NCBI RefSeq assembly: GCF_029892445.1
Contig: NZ_JARXVJ010000001.1
Coordinates: 3,472,001-3,536,000, forward strand
Length of the DNA stretch: 64,000 nucleotides
Reading direction: 5' to 3'
Source of the DNA: Chryseobacterium sp. H1D6B
GTDB lineage: Bacteria; Bacteroidota; Bacteroidia; Flavobacteriales; Weeksellaceae
Shown here: piece by piece, positions 43,419-53,606 of the stretch
How positions within the stretch are numbered: the first letter of the stretch is position 1
Layout of the letters: the number at the start of each line of letters is the position of its first letter
The notes under the pieces: model-generated
The model's input: the letters and a program-made list of their open reading frames with translations, nothing else
Database searches by the model: none
What the model was told of the DNA's origin: nothing
Made by a program: the position numbers and the translations under genes

Positions 43419-45359
43419 TCAGCCTTTTATTCCTGAAAGCCAGTCTTTGAATTTATGAACCTGCTCGGCAATGAAAGATTCCTGTTCTTCTTCCTCTTCA
43501 GCACCCGCAGGCAGAATATGTTCAAAATAAGTTCCTTTCAATACTTTACGCAGAAGGCCTTCTCCTACAAATGATTTGTCGTCATTCAATGTTTTTGCCG
43601 CTTTTAATAGGTGGCGGATATCGTACTGTAACGGATTGATATCCGGAACCTGTTTATTAAGATTTAATAATTCATAGACTGCAATTCTTGCTGTTCTTAC
43701 TGAACTTTCCATTGTAAATACCACATCATTATTGGTTTCTACAAACTGTCCTACCAGCCCTAAATTCTTACATCCTTCAGGAACCACTCTCGGACGGTCT
43801 CCTTTAGCTCTCGGCATAAACATAGAAGTAATATAAGGCATGAAAGAGGTACGGACGATGGTATTTTCAACCACATTATTCAGCTGGTCAATAATTCCTA
43901 AATGATGACATAATTCCGCAAGAATCTCATCTCCTGTACAGGCAGGCATTGTTTTTTTGATGTAATTTCCTTCCTTATCCATGAACAGGGCATATACCCA
44001 AAGTACAAGAATATCATCCGGCTGTTCCGGGAAATGCGGCTGTCTGTTGCAGGTAAAACTCATCAGCCAGTCAGAATCTGTGATCGTAATAATTCCTCCG
44101 GTAACCGTTTTTCCGGAATAAGGATCATTCACAGAATATTCTTTCAATTTCTCAACCAACGCAGAAGGTCTGCAGGTTAAGGTAGCTGATTCCCAAGATG
44201 ATTTTTCAATATTGCTGCAGAATTTTTCCGGATGTCCGAAAACTTCAGATTTCGCAGCCAGATTTTTCCACAGCTTCCAGCCTGCACTTTGTCCGCTGGT
44301 GCTGTTGTCTATGGAAATAATCGGTGCCGTTTTATTATTGCCGTAGAAGGTGTCTTCTGTCATTGAACCTGTGGTTACAATTACATAATCATTTTCACGA
44401 ACGGGAAGTGTTGTTTCCTGACCGTTGTGTTCAGTGATAATTCCTTTTACAGTTTTTCCTTCTGTATTGATCTGTATATCGAGATCTTTGATCAGTGTAT
44501 TCAGCTGGATCTTCACTCCCTTTTCCTGTAAGAACTTACGTAAAGGCGTTACAAAAGTATCGTACTGGTTGTATTTTGGAAATACTAAAGAAGACAGATC
44601 GTTCAGCCCGTCAATAGCATGAAGGAAACGGTGCATGTATAATTTAAGTTCAAGAAGGCTGTGCCAGTTTTCAAAAGCGAACATCGTACGCCAGAACGTC
44701 CAGAAATTGCTGCTTAAGAAAGATTCGCTGAAATAATCTTCAATGGTGGTATTATCCAGTTCTTCTTTATTTTTTAATAAAAGTTTTACGATGGCAAGCT
44801 GGTCCATTTTTGCCAGTCCGAATTTGCTGAAATCTTTTATCGCTCCTTTATTATGAATAAGCCTTGCTTTGGAATAATTGGAATCGTTGTCGTTAATTAA
44901 ACGGTATTCATCCAGAACACTGTATGGAGCGGGCATTTCAAAGGCTGGAATATCCTGGAAGATGTCCCAGAGGTTTTCATACGTCATATCCATTTCACGG
45001 CCGCCGCGGATGATGTAGCCGTCTTCTGCGTTTCCGGCTCCGTCTAAAGATCCGCCGTCGATATGCAGCTGTTCAAGAAACGTGATATTTTCTGCAGGAA
45101 TATGTCCGTCACGAATAAGATAATATGCGGCAGACATTCCTGCAATTCCGCTTCCTACGATATATATTTTGCTGTCGGTATATGATTTAGGAGGAATTCC
45201 TTTATTGCGCTGGTAATTTCCGATCTGGTCAGAAAATGGCATTGCTTTTTGCGGTGTATTCCGCTGCTGTTCTTTACTTGAGTCAGGTTCGTGGTTCACG
45301 TGTCCGTATTCAGGAGAAGCATTTAATACTTTTTCGAATTTTGAAGTGATTTCTTTCAT
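43419..45359 (-). CDS. ohyA: Oleate hydratase
   Basis: FAD-dependent enzyme of 646 residues that adds water to the cis-9 double bond of oleic and related acids, giving 10-hydroxy fatty acids. The start at ATG 45359 gives [20 protein letters not shown], as in known hydratases; an in-frame ATG 31 codons earlier lies in the spacer. FAD site: [20 protein letters not shown]. Other recognisable stretches are [40 protein letters not shown] and [13 protein letters not shown]. Soluble, no signal peptide. A divergently unrelated AraC gene sits immediately upstream on the same strand and may respond to free fatty acids. Confidence 0.95.
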   Translation of the reverse strand: MKEITSKFEKVLNASPEYGHVNHEPDSSKEQQRNTPQKAMPFSDQIGNYQRNKGIPPKSYTDSKIYIVGSGIAGMSAAYYLIRDGHIPAENITFLEQLHIDGGSLDGAGNAEDGYIIRGGREMDMTYENLWDIFQDIPAFEMPAPYSVLDEYRLINDNDSNYSKARLIHNKGAIKDFSKFGLAKMDQLAIVKLLLKNKEELDNTTIEDYFSESFLSSNFWTFWRTMFAFENWHSLLELKLYMHRFLHAIDGLNDLSSLVFPKYNQYDTFVTPLRKFLQEKGVKIQLNTLIKDLDIQINTEGKTVKGIITEHNGQETTLPVRENDYVIVTTGSMTEDTFYGNNKTAPIISIDNSTSGQSAGWKLWKNLAAKSEVFGHPEKFCSNIEKSSWESATLTCRPSALVEKLKEYSVNDPYSGKTVTGGIITITDSDWLMSFTCNRQPHFPEQPDDILVLWVYALFMDKEGNYIKKTMPACTGDEILAELCHHLGIIDQLNNVVENTIVRTSFMPYITSMFMPRAKGDRPRVVPEGCKNLGLVGQFVETNNDVVFTMESSVRTARIAVYELLNLNKQVPDINPLQYDIRHLLKAAKTLNDDKSFVGEGLLRKVLKGTYFEHILPAGAEEEEEQESFIAEQVHKFKDWLSGIKG

Positions 45360-45455
45360 TAGTTTAAGTATTTTAATTATATAGTAAAGATAGGAGTACG
45401 CTTTAATTCTTTTATAATCCCAAACTCGTTTATGCTGTACTGAAATTCCCATTTC

Positions 45456-46343
45456 CTAAAAAAGCTGCTGTTTCCTGTATTCAGAAGGAGATAGGAAAGC
45501 ATACTTTTTAAAAAATCTTCCAAATGCTGACAAAGAGCTGAAGCCGATGTCATATGAAATATCAGAAATTGTTTTTTCCGGATTTCCAAGCTGTACATAA
45601 GCTTCCTTCAGCAGATAATCATCAATGATCTCATGAGGAGTTTTTCCTGATGCTTTTTTTACGATGCTGATAAGATGCTTACTTGAAACAAATAATTGAT
45701 CTGCATAATACTGGACATCTTTATGTTTGGTGATCTGGTTCTGGGTTAATTCTGTGAACTTAAAAAATAAACAGTTGTCTTTTTGAAGATCATTTTCCTG
45801 TTCATTTTTTTCAGTATCTACTATTTCTGCGGTTTCCAGGAGGAGATTAAAGATAATTGTTCTAATAATATCCTGAGAAAAACAGCCTGTTCTTTTGGAG
45901 GCATCCTGCAGATAGGATAATAATCTGAATAACTTTTGAGACTGGGTTTCGTTTGACCTGATAACACTGAACGTTGAATTTCTGAACAAAGCCAGCTGGT
46001 CAATGAAAAACGGATTTGAAATATTTTTAAGTAAAAAATTCTTGTCGAAGAAAAGCAGTTTCATTCTGAAATCTCCGCTGGTATATAAAAATTTAATGAT
46101 CGTAGAGGGTGCGCATACTAAAAACCCATTTTCAGAGATGCTGTATTCTGTGCTGTCTATCTCTACTTTAATGTTTCCTGATGTACAGATGCATAAAGCA
46201 TAGAAATCTATCCGGAATGGAGCCTGCGGGAATTTAAAAATAGAATTTCCAGAAGAAATATAATACGGACGATGACAGTCTACACCGTAAAATGATAAGG
46301 TTTCCTGTAATTTTTCGTAGGGTTTTAAATTCATTCTGGTCAT
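45456..46343 (-). CDS. AraC-family regulator upstream of oleate hydratase
   Basis: Regulator of 295 residues. An N-terminal cupin-like effector domain (RIDFYALCICTSGNIKVEID, with SISENGFLVCAPSTIIKFLY) and a C-terminal AraC DNA-binding domain: DVQYYADQLFVSSKHLISIV for the first HTH and KTISDISYDIGFSSLSAFGR for the second, ending FKKYAFLSPSEYRKQQLF. It lies 96 bp upstream of the oleate hydratase start on the same strand, so it may be co-transcribed with or regulate that gene. Ligand unknown. Confidence 0.9.
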   Translation of the reverse strand: MTRMNLKPYEKLQETLSFYGVDCHRPYYISSGNSIFKFPQAPFRIDFYALCICTSGNIKVEIDSTEYSISENGFLVCAPSTIIKFLYTSGDFRMKLLFFDKNFLLKNISNPFFIDQLALFRNSTFSVIRSNETQSQKLFRLLSYLQDASKRTGCFSQDIIRTIIFNLLLETAEIVDTEKNEQENDLQKDNCLFFKFTELTQNQITKHKDVQYYADQLFVSSKHLISIVKKASGKTPHEIIDDYLLKEAYVQLGNPEKTISDISYDIGFSSLSAFGRFFKKYAFLSPSEYRKQQLF

Positions 46344-46380
46344 TATAGGCTGTCTTTAATACAATTTAGATTTAAAAATA

Positions 46381-46409
46381 AAAATCCACAACTTAAAGTT
46401 ATGGATTTT
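46381..46409. terminator. Hairpin between divergent-oriented units
   Basis: AAAATCCA (46381-46388) and TGGATTTT (46402-46409), with an inner AACTT/AAGTT pairing. It lies 43 bp downstream of the gene at 46452 on the minus strand and so probably terminates it. Confidence 0.55.
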
Positions 46410-46451
46410 AATAGTACTTTATTATGACGAATGTCTTGTTTAGAATCTTAA

Positions 46452-46853
46452 CTAATGAATCTTTATCAGATTTAAAGGTTCTTTTCCAAATAAAGACGAG
46501 AATATGTTTTGGAACTCGTGGATATACTTGCATCTTATCGAGTTGCCATATATTTTGAGACCATCTACAAGCTTTCTGGAACTTAAGTCTATATCGTATT
46601 TGATAAAAGCCTCAGGTCTTTCGTAGCGGATGGTTTGAGCAGAACTGTACGTTCTTGAAAAACCGAATTTTTCTAACCAGTCTTCGGTTATTTGTATCGG
46701 CTTAATAGACAGTGCGGGAACAGAAACACTATGAATATCATTTTCAATTTTTACAAAATAATCTTTATCATTATTCTGAAATATCTCAATAATGGTAAAA
46801 ATTTGATTTTTGTATTCTACTAAATTTTTAATTTTAAGATCAGCAACGTTCAT
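46452..46853 (-). CDS. Hypothetical protein of a Bacteroidota accessory family
   Basis: A 133-residue protein. LKIKNLVEYKNQIFTIIEIF at the N-terminus (a small beta barrel opening, like L-R-I-G-N-x-V-x-Y-x-G in relatives) and ALSIKPIQITEDWLEKFGFS in the middle (I-K-P-I-x-I-T-E-x-W-L-x-K-F-G-F) are diagnostic of a common Bacteroidota family, often in mobile or accessory regions, without known function. The C-terminal YIHEFQNIFSSLFGKEPL (Y-V-H-x-L-Q-x-L-x-x-x-L-x-G-x-E-L) completes it. Complete length for the family. Confidence 0.75.
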   Translation of the reverse strand: MNVADLKIKNLVEYKNQIFTIIEIFQNNDKDYFVKIENDIHSVSVPALSIKPIQITEDWLEKFGFSRTYSSAQTIRYERPEAFIKYDIDLSSRKLVDGLKIYGNSIRCKYIHEFQNIFSSLFGKEPLNLIKIH

Positions 46854-47038
46854 AATATTTTGTGTTAAGGTTATTAATATTAGGTAAGGAATCTAGTTGC
46901 AAATACTATGCCTCTCGTTGTGTTTTTTCTTTAATATATAGTAAATATTTTAGAATTGTTTAATCTTATAATTAATTATGACTTACTATATAAGGAATAT
47001 TAAGAGGAAGAAAAGTGAATTAAATAAAGTGAATCTCA

Positions 47039-48241
47039 TTACCAGGAAGGCTTAGATGCTTGTGTCTGATTACTAAGTGTTAACACAAAAGAAAGACTTA
47101 TAGGAAATATAAGAAAGAGGATGAAAATATTCCATGAGGTACCGTGCAGAAGGTATCCCGTTCCGCTTCCTAAAATGCTGGATCCGAAATAATAAAAAAG
47201 CCAATAGATTGAAGTAGCAGAAGATTTCCCCTGTTTTGCGTGTAAAGCCGTCATCTGGCTTGCCATTGTATGGGCCGCAAAAAAAGAAAGTGTGAGCAGT
47301 CCCAGACCGAAAATGACGATATAAATGTTTTCTGAAAATAAAAGAACAGTTCCCGCGGCCATAAAGACAATCGATCCTTGAAGGATATTTTTCTGAAGAT
47401 ACCTTTTTGACAGCCTGCTGGTGATCATCGTACCAAAGACCCCGAAAGTATACATCAGGAAAATAAAAGCAATATAAAAATGATTTAAAGAAAAAGGAGC
47501 ACTTTCCAGGCGGAAGGTCAGATAATTATAAATGCTTACAAAAGTTCCCATCAAAAGAGCAGCAATGAAATACAGACGGAGCATGTAAGAATCTGTCAGA
47601 AAGCTCCTCATCTGTTTTATTTTCAAAGAATAATCTATTTTTTGAGGGTTGAAAAATTGAGAGTCAGGAAAAAGTTTCCAAAAGATAAGGCCAAGAATAA
47701 GGCTTTCGATCCCGATGATTAATACGGCATTTCTCCAGCCAAATTCACCTGCTAAGATAGTAGCCAGAATTCTTCCGCTCATGCCCCCGATCGTATTACC
47801 GCTGAGATACATACTGATCGCAAGTCCTACAACGGATATTTTAACTTCTTCAGTAAGATAAGCCAGAGCTACAGCAGAAACTCCCGAAATGACGAAACCT
47901 TTCAAAACACCTATCACGATGAGCAGAAAAAGACTCGGAATGCAGGTTGAAATAATTGTAAGTAATGCAGAAGAAATCAGAGAAAATACCATCAGTTTTT
48001 TCCTTGAATAGCTGTCTGCTTTAAAGGCGAAAAATAAAAGACCTGCAGCCATCCCGATCGTTGCTGAGGAAACCAGCATCGAGCTGTCTCCAACGGTGGT
48101 GTGAAAATGATCTGCTGCAATAGGAAGCAGGGGCTGAAAAAGATAAAGCTGGGCAAATACAGAAAGACCTGAAAAGAAAATACATAATTTTATGTTTCGA
48201 AAACGGAGGCTTTTTTTATCTGCTTTTGCTGTTGTATTCAT
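47039..48241 (-). CDS. MFS transporter (arabinose-efflux/YnfM-like)
   Basis: Inner-membrane major facilitator of 400 residues with 12 predicted helices. Helix 2-3 loop AFKADSYSRKKLMVFSLISS corresponds to the G-x-x-x-D-R-x-G-R-(K/R) motif A, here with A-D-S-Y-S-R-K-K. A central cytoplasmic loop separates residues about 190-215. The YLSGNTIGGMSGRILATILA stretch in helix 5 (G-x-x-x-G-x-x-x-G-x-x-x-G) marks a drug:H+ antiporter type motif C. Closest to the E. coli YnfM/YdeE-like exporters. The next gene upstream is an AraC regulator on the same strand, likely its controller. Substrate unknown. Confidence 0.9.
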   Translation of the reverse strand: MNTTAKADKKSLRFRNIKLCIFFSGLSVFAQLYLFQPLLPIAADHFHTTVGDSSMLVSSATIGMAAGLLFFAFKADSYSRKKLMVFSLISSALLTIISTCIPSLFLLIVIGVLKGFVISGVSAVALAYLTEEVKISVVGLAISMYLSGNTIGGMSGRILATILAGEFGWRNAVLIIGIESLILGLIFWKLFPDSQFFNPQKIDYSLKIKQMRSFLTDSYMLRLYFIAALLMGTFVSIYNYLTFRLESAPFSLNHFYIAFIFLMYTFGVFGTMITSRLSKRYLQKNILQGSIVFMAAGTVLLFSENIYIVIFGLGLLTLSFFAAHTMASQMTALHAKQGKSSATSIYWLFYYFGSSILGSGTGYLLHGTSWNIFILFLIFPISLSFVLTLSNQTQASKPSW

Positions 48242-48349
48242 AATCTTATGGACAGTTTTTTCCAGAATGTAAATTTCTGAATAAATTCTTGATCTGTAAA
48301 GGATCTGCTTTAAATAATATGGATAAGCTAATGTGATTTTGGACAGCTT

Positions 48350-49330
48350 TTATTTTGATAAACTGTCCCTGGACTGCATTATATTGATGTATTCTGAAGG
48401 CGTAATTTTTTCGATTTGTTTAAAAACCCTGTTAAAGGTTGACTGATTAGAAAATCCGGCCTCAGTATAAATATACATTAAAGTTACTTTTTCAAGATCA
48501 TTTTCGTCCAGCAGTTTTTTTACATAATTTATCCTGTACAGATTCAGGTAGTTATTAAAGTTTGGATAACCGTGATACCGTATAGCTTTTGAAATATAGC
48601 TGCTGTTCACATCCATTGAAGCAGATAATTTGGATATGTTATAGTTCACATCTTTATAAGACTGTTTATTTACCATAATAGCTTCAATCTTTTCGAACAG
48701 CTCTTCTGCCAAAAGTATTTCTTTTTCATCTAAAGTATTGGTTTTGGCTTCCAGCTCCTGTTTGATTTCGATTTCCTGATAGATCTCTTCCTTTCTTATT
48801 TTGTCCTTGAAATAGATGATAAGTGAAATGACCGCAAAGTTGGAAATAACCAGGAAAGTATCTGTAATTTTCACGTCTTCTTTGCTGTGTATCTCAAAAT
48901 GAAAATCAAAATTTTTAGAAATAATGTAGCCCATTACGATATTCAGGATTACAAACAGACTGTAAAGCACCACATATTTTCTCGAAAAAAATACATAGGC
49001 ACCCAAAGGGATGGGGAGGAGCCATACAAAACTTGCCACCGAATTATCCCAAAAAGCCAGCATGATAAAAAAGTTGTAAAAAGCCGCCAGTATCATATAA
49101 GTATGAACAAGAACGTTGATGGAATAGCTTTTACGGACAATAAAATATGAATAAGAAAGAAAAAACCAGCCGCCGAAAAGATACCAGGACATGGTTTTGT
49201 CATAAATGAAAAAAGTAAAAATAAGAGCAAACACAAAAAGAACAAAAGACATTAAAATAGTATAGTAATGAATGAGATCTCTTTTGTATCTCTCAATCTT
49301 TTGGAGTTTTGTGTTTTGTGTAAGCATCAT
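48350..49330 (-). CDS. Membrane-anchored AraC-type regulator
   Basis: A 326-residue protein whose N-terminal half is membrane-embedded: about six hydrophobic helices between residues 20 and 180 (LIHYYTILMSFVLFVFALIF is the first). The C-terminal half has an AraC-family HTH domain: NYNISKLSASMDVNSSYISK for the first HTH and YIYTEAGFSNQSTFNRVFKQ for the second, ending in TPSEYINIMQ. A long charged linker (about 185-215) joins the two. Such one-component membrane regulators sense an extracellular or membrane signal. It lies 108 bp upstream of the MFS gene and probably regulates it. Confidence 0.85.
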   Translation of the reverse strand: MMLTQNTKLQKIERYKRDLIHYYTILMSFVLFVFALIFTFFIYDKTMSWYLFGGWFFLSYSYFIVRKSYSINVLVHTYMILAAFYNFFIMLAFWDNSVASFVWLLPIPLGAYVFFSRKYVVLYSLFVILNIVMGYIISKNFDFHFEIHSKEDVKITDTFLVISNFAVISLIIYFKDKIRKEEIYQEIEIKQELEAKTNTLDEKEILLAEELFEKIEAIMVNKQSYKDVNYNISKLSASMDVNSSYISKAIRYHGYPNFNNYLNLYRINYVKKLLDENDLEKVTLMYIYTEAGFSNQSTFNRVFKQIEKITPSEYINIMQSRDSLSK

Positions 49331-49728
49331 TAGTCAGATCATTTTATATAGAAAATTAAAACCAGTTTAATAGGCTGGTTTTATAGTATGTATTTAAATG
49401 GCGGAGTGTGTTTTTGATTAAATTTCGTCTTTATATTCTATTTAGACGGTCATTTTATTTAATTTTTAAAATTAACAGTATTTTTTTTGGTTGTCGAAAT
49501 AATTTTATGAACTGCAAAGATAGGAAGTGTTCGTGAAATTAAATAATTTGTATAGTTTTCTTTAATTTTTTTTAATTAAAATAAATAAAATAAATGTTAA
49601 CCAATAATAAAATAAAAAAGGGAATGAATAGTTTTTATTCATTCCCTTTTACTAGTGCTATTGTCTTCTCTGCTTAAAACGCTCAATCAATTTTTTTTTA
49701 TTAAAATTGAAAATTTATTCTACTTATT
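49331..49728. other. Spacer with terminator at 49616-49650
   Basis: The 398-bp gap holds the promoter of the membrane AraC gene (minus strand) at its left end. At the right are perfect arms AAAAGGGAATGAATA (49616-49630) and TATTCATTCCCTTTT (49636-49650), a strong bidirectional terminator for the secreted-protein gene at 49729. The middle is very AT-rich with nothing else supported. Confidence 0.8.
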
Positions 49729-50472
49729 TTATGTCTTAGAAATTACAATTGAAGCTAAATCTACAGTATTGGGTACGGTAGAACTACAGTAGATGGCCAC
49801 TCTTAATTTATTGCCATCCTGAAGAGAACCCGACCAAAATAATATATTGCCGTTATCTCTGTCAGCAAGAGAAATACCTGACCTGGTATCTCTTGTAAGA
49901 TCTGTCCAGGTTGTACCGCCGTTGGTACTTATTTGTAATTTAGCTATTATGAACCAGTTATCGCTGCCTCCAGTTATTGCATGTAAGTTGGCTGATTGGA
50001 AATTAACAGTATATACTCCGCCTTCACCTGTAGGAATAGTAAATACGGTTCCATCCCACGCATTGAAAATATCATTTTTTTCATTGGTCAGCTGAACAGC
50101 TGCGACATTCACTAACTGGAGATTTTGTCCGGGTACCGCGCTTGCACTCAGCACCTGCTTTGATGCTCCTATATTATCCACTAACTGCTGCCAATTTGTT
50201 CCATTGAATTTATAAATATTATCTGCTTTTACAGCAGCTGTTCCAGAGCCGGAATTAATTAGCTGGTATACCATCATTCCTTTTACGGGACTAGGTACCG
50301 TTACAATATCTGTTGTACTCTTTAAAGAAATACGGGGAAGAATGAATGCCTTATTGGAAGCACTCAGATCAAGGACAGCAGAAGGGTTGGGATTTGCAGT
50401 ACCTATTCCGACCTGAGAATGCGCCGCTGCAGCTATTGCAATGGCCGATAATAATAAAAATTTTTTTTTCAT
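49729..50472 (-). CDS. Secreted surface-type protein with VGIGT-x-NP start
   Basis: Exported protein of 247 residues. Signal peptide MKKKFLLLSAIAIAAAAHSQ, then VGIGTANPNPSAVLDLSASN, the opening motif of a widespread Bacteroidota secreted group that resembles phage tail-fibre trimers. A helical to beta region (IYKFNGTNWQQLVD; the K-F-N-G-T-N-W pattern is typical) precedes a C1q/TNF-like jelly-roll C-terminus (VFTIPTGEGGVYTVNFQSAN). No adhesion activity is proven. The protein is related in design to the longer one at 54152. Confidence 0.8.
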   Translation of the reverse strand: MKKKFLLLSAIAIAAAAHSQVGIGTANPNPSAVLDLSASNKAFILPRISLKSTTDIVTVPSPVKGMMVYQLINSGSGTAAVKADNIYKFNGTNWQQLVDNIGASKQVLSASAVPGQNLQLVNVAAVQLTNEKNDIFNAWDGTVFTIPTGEGGVYTVNFQSANLHAITGGSDNWFIIAKLQISTNGGTTWTDLTRDTRSGISLADRDNGNILFWSGSLQDGNKLRVAIYCSSTVPNTVDLASIVISKT

Positions 50473-51111
50473 TTTGTGTGTTTTATAATAAATATTAGAA
50501 CTAGGGAAGTGAAATAAAACCCAAGCTGTTCATTTTTTAAATTTATAAATATTATTTATTTACGCCTAAATTTTAGGAAATAAATGAAGAATAATATTTT
50601 ATTATTTATAAAAATTATTTTTAATAAGTTTCATTAAAAATGTATGTAAATACATATTGATTTTCTGCCTCAGAATAAACAGGCTGGTGCTTGGCTGGGG
50701 TTTTTTTTCCATTTTTGTGTGTTTGAAAATCAAAATAATTTAAATACTGCTTTTTAATAGGGAAAAAATAGTATTTTAAAAAAAAAAATATTCTGACTCT
50801 TGAAACTCTTCTTATCAAATATCATGCCTTTTTTTTAATAAGTGGTGTCAGTCATTGATTTTTTTAACTTTAATGATTACAGGAATCTGACGATTTCATT
50901 AAAGGTGTAATGACCAAATATACATTGGGAAATAGATAGTAAATTCCATTATTATAATAGATTTTATTAAAAATAAATAGAGGTTTATAATACTTCTAAT
51001 CTTAAATTTCTCTATACAGAAAAGGCCCTGTCTGATGTATTAAGAGAATAGAACTGTGGCTTGTGCAAAAGATAATCTTTTTAATTCATAATTATTTAAA
51101 AGATTGATCGG
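50473..51111. other. 639-bp AT-rich gap
   Basis: Promoter of the secreted protein (minus strand) at the left. A possible 65-residue frame at 50621-50818 lacks a convincing start, signal or family motif and I do not annotate it. No terminator with good arms or repeat unit is seen. Confidence 0.45.
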
Positions 51112-51441
51112 TCATTCAATATTGAAGGCTGATATCAATCTTTTCAAATATTCATCTTCCTTTAAAACTTTATCATAAGACTGTCTGGCATAGGCAGGCG
51201 AAAGCTGATAGCTGTCTGGATTCTGATCTTCATATTCAACATGCTGGTGAAGATGAAGGGTATATTCTTTAATATAATTTTCAATTGCCTTTCTCCTCTT
51301 TTCACATAAGGTACAGCTCTTTATTTTTTGTAAAGAATTTAATATGAATGATTTATTATCATTAAAACTAATAATAGTAGATAGAAACGGTATAGTATGT
51401 TTACCCTGCTGTACGGAATGTTTGTCATCTTCAAAAATCAT
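51112..51441 (-). CDS. Hypothetical protein, 109 residues
   Basis: Soluble protein with CTLCEKRRKAIENYIKEY near residue 43, a C-x-x-C followed by a basic amphipathic helix and a His-rich stretch LHLHQHVEYEDQNPDSYQ. The two Cys and nearby His could bind metal, but the order (C-x-x-C then His about 25 residues on) does not match a family I know. It follows the decayed response regulator on the same strand across 176 bp. Plausible gene. Confidence 0.5.
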   Translation of the reverse strand: MIFEDDKHSVQQGKHTIPFLSTIISFNDNKSFILNSLQKIKSCTLCEKRRKAIENYIKEYTLHLHQHVEYEDQNPDSYQLSPAYARQSYDKVLKEDEYLKRLISAFNIE

Positions 51442-51617
51442 AATATGGTAAAAGTTTTTAGTTATTGATAAAATATAAACCAGTCACACTCGTTAAACTT
51501 GTTTTTTTTCAATTCAAAAACCTAACCAAAATTTTCAATATAGACTATAAATGTAATTTTATAACCGATTTATGTAATGAAATATTCAATAAAGATATTT
51601 TTATGTTGTTTTTTATT

Positions 51618-52233
51618 TTAATGCTGGTTTTTATACACCTTAATTAATTCTGCAATATTTTTAATGTTAAGCTTTTCAAAAACTCTTTTTTTATAGGTAC
51701 TTATGGTAGACATTTGTAGGTTTAATGCATTGGCTATTTCTAAATTTCCCTGTCCGTCTGCCAGCAGCTGGAATATTTCGTATTCTCTTGAAGACAATTT
51801 TTCTGCGGTATTATTTTCCTGAAACTTCTCGATAAAAAAACTGACCAGGTCTGCAGGATAATAAGATCCTTTTTCTAAAATTGTTTTTACGGCAGTTTTG
51901 ATTTCTTCCTCTGAGCTCTGTTTGCTCAAATAGCCTTCTGCACCTTCTCTGATATATTGTATGGCAATATCCTTTTCATGACCTGAAAAAATAAGAATCT
52001 TAAGGTCGTTCTGAATCATTTTTAGATCAGTAATCATCTTCTTGTATCGGGTTCCCGGCATATCAATATCCAGCAGCAGCAGATCATAACTGATCTGAAT
52101 CTAAAGCCTTCTTTACCTGTTCATAGTTTTCTGCGAAATTTATTTGTAATGCAGGATAGGCTGATTCTAAAACTAGGGCCGTTCCTGCACGTACTACATA
52201 GTGATCATCAGCAATTAATATTTTTTGATTCAT
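51618..52233 (-). pseudogene. Frameshifted LuxR/NarL-family response regulator
   Basis: Two frames together make one regulator of about 205 residues. The 5' part (ATG 52233, stop TGA 52084-52086) reads MNQKILIADDHYVVRAGTAL and so on, a receiver start with the acidic pair, and stops after 49 residues at ...KKALDSDQL. The rest continues from 52088 in the next frame as YDLLLLDIDMPGTRYKKM, which contains the phospho-acceptor Asp, and ends with a LuxR HTH (SSREYEIFQLLADGQGNLEI, then STISTYKKRVFEKLNIKNIA). One extra base (or two missing) near 52084-52090 disrupts it. Start at 52061 alone would lack the acidic pocket and phosphorylation site context. Confidence 0.85.
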
Positions 52234-52265
52234 GTGTATTAATTTTAATAAGGGTTATATTTCCT

Positions 52266-52871
52266 TTATATAAAGTAGGCGTTTTTTTTCTGTACAGGAT
52301 CATTAATAAAAAGAGTTTTGCTGCCTGCGGATAGGTTAGACAGGTCTTTACTGTGGAATGCGATATGAATTTTTTTCTGTGTGTTGTTTTGATCCTTGTA
52401 AATGATATAATTATAGTTGCAGTAATACCTTCCTGACTTCATCTGTACGTAGTTAATATGAGCAGAATAGAGTTTTATCGCAACAAAGTTTTTGACAATT
52501 CTTTTGAGGAAATGATCTCCGTCTTTAGATAGAATTTTTGTTTCTTTCTTTTCATTAAATACCCTTGGAAATCTATTTTTTATAAGGATTTTCTTTTCCT
52601 CATAAGTGTTATAAATAATGATGCTGTCATTAACCGGAGTTCCTGTAAAATCACCAAAATGCAGGTGGTTGATCTGGAATTTGTCATTCGTAATAAAAGA
52701 GGCTCCGTCATACCTTACTAATCCATTTTCAGTGGTGATGCATATAAATCCGTATGTATCCTTAGCACTGCTTTGAGGGAGCCCGTTATCTATATTGTAC
52801 CAGCTGGAAATATAACGCTGTCCGTACAGACTTATAAATAAAAAGACAAAACATAATGCTAAACCCTTCAT
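52266..52871 (-). pseudogene. N-terminal fragment of a propeller-type sensor histidine kinase
   Basis: A 201-residue frame with signal peptide MKGLALCFVFLFISLYGQ and then ISSWYNIDNGLPQSSAKDTY, GFICITTENGLVRYDGASF. The first repeat of the two-component-regulator beta propeller (W-Y-x-x-x-x-G-L-P-Q-x-S-x-K/D-x-x-x-G-F-x-W-(I/L)-x-T-E-N-G-(I/L)-x-R-Y-D-G) is unmistakable. Such sensors are normally 700-1000 residues, with propeller, Y_Y_Y domain, a transmembrane helix and histidine kinase; all that is missing, and the frame ends 32 bp before the response regulator. A large internal deletion is the simplest explanation. As a free product it would be a small secreted protein. Confidence 0.8.
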
Positions 52872-53606
52872 AATAGAGATGTATCGCCGCTGAATGACGC
52901 ATTTAATGTAATAAAAAATTGAAACTGATTGTATCGCAGGAGATTAGGAAAGATGAGAAAAAATACATTATGATCATTTAAGATTTTATGTTTTTTAGTG
53001 TTTTTGGATTGATTATATTCTTTAGAATGTGTAAAAATAGTGATTTTATACGCATAAATCATTACGGTTAGATTTATTTTAATATGAATTTTAATCAGAC
53101 TTGATTTGTTTTTTGAAGCAATCTATTAAAGCTCGATTTCTTTTTATTAAGTTAATTTATTATTTGATAATTATAGATATTATCCTGATGTTCAAAATAG
53201 AGCACCTCAAACTTCTCTTGTCGCTCATAGCTTAAAGTTATTATTACAGATTTCTACTGTGTACATAAATTATTGTACAGGACTGTAGTATTAATTCTAC
53301 AATCAGTATTATTTTATTCTACAAGAATTTTTTTTATTTTATTTCTTTCGTTTCTATTTTTGCTATAAGTTTATCAGGCAGCTTAATGAGTCTGTTTTAG
53401 TATCAAAAACGGTTTTAGAAGCACAATTGAGCTATCCCAGAATCAAAAGGTCTCTCTATTAAAGAGATCTTTTGTCTTTTAATGGAATAATATATGATAA
53501 TGATTAATTGATTTAATTATTGAGAGTTAAATATTTGTCTTTGGCCAGGGGCTGGAATGTAGGTAATATTCTGGCCTCTATTTTGTTTTAAATATTAAAA
53601 CACAGT
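52872..53606. other. 735-bp gap with orphan terminator at 53444-53478
   Basis: Promoter side of the sensor fragment (minus). CAAAAGGTCTCT (53444-53455) and AGAGATCTTTTG (53463-53474), with one wobble, form a terminator followed by TCTTTT, but no gene precedes it on the plus strand within 500 bp. A 20-bp imperfect palindrome TGTACATAAATTATTGTACA is at about 53259-53279. Either a lost gene or a small RNA could have used the terminator. Confidence 0.5.

Noticed and set aside
45360-45452. Upstream start for oleate hydratase
   Set aside because: Adds 31 residues unlike the family; the ATG at 45359 matches known N-termini.
50621-50818. 65-residue minus-strand frame
   Set aside because: It starts in a poly-A/T region, lacks a recognisable motif, and has low-complexity Phe/Tyr content typical of AT-rich noise.
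52868-53062. 64-residue minus frame before the sensor fragment
   Set aside because: Lies in the AT-rich promoter region, with no motif or signal peptide.
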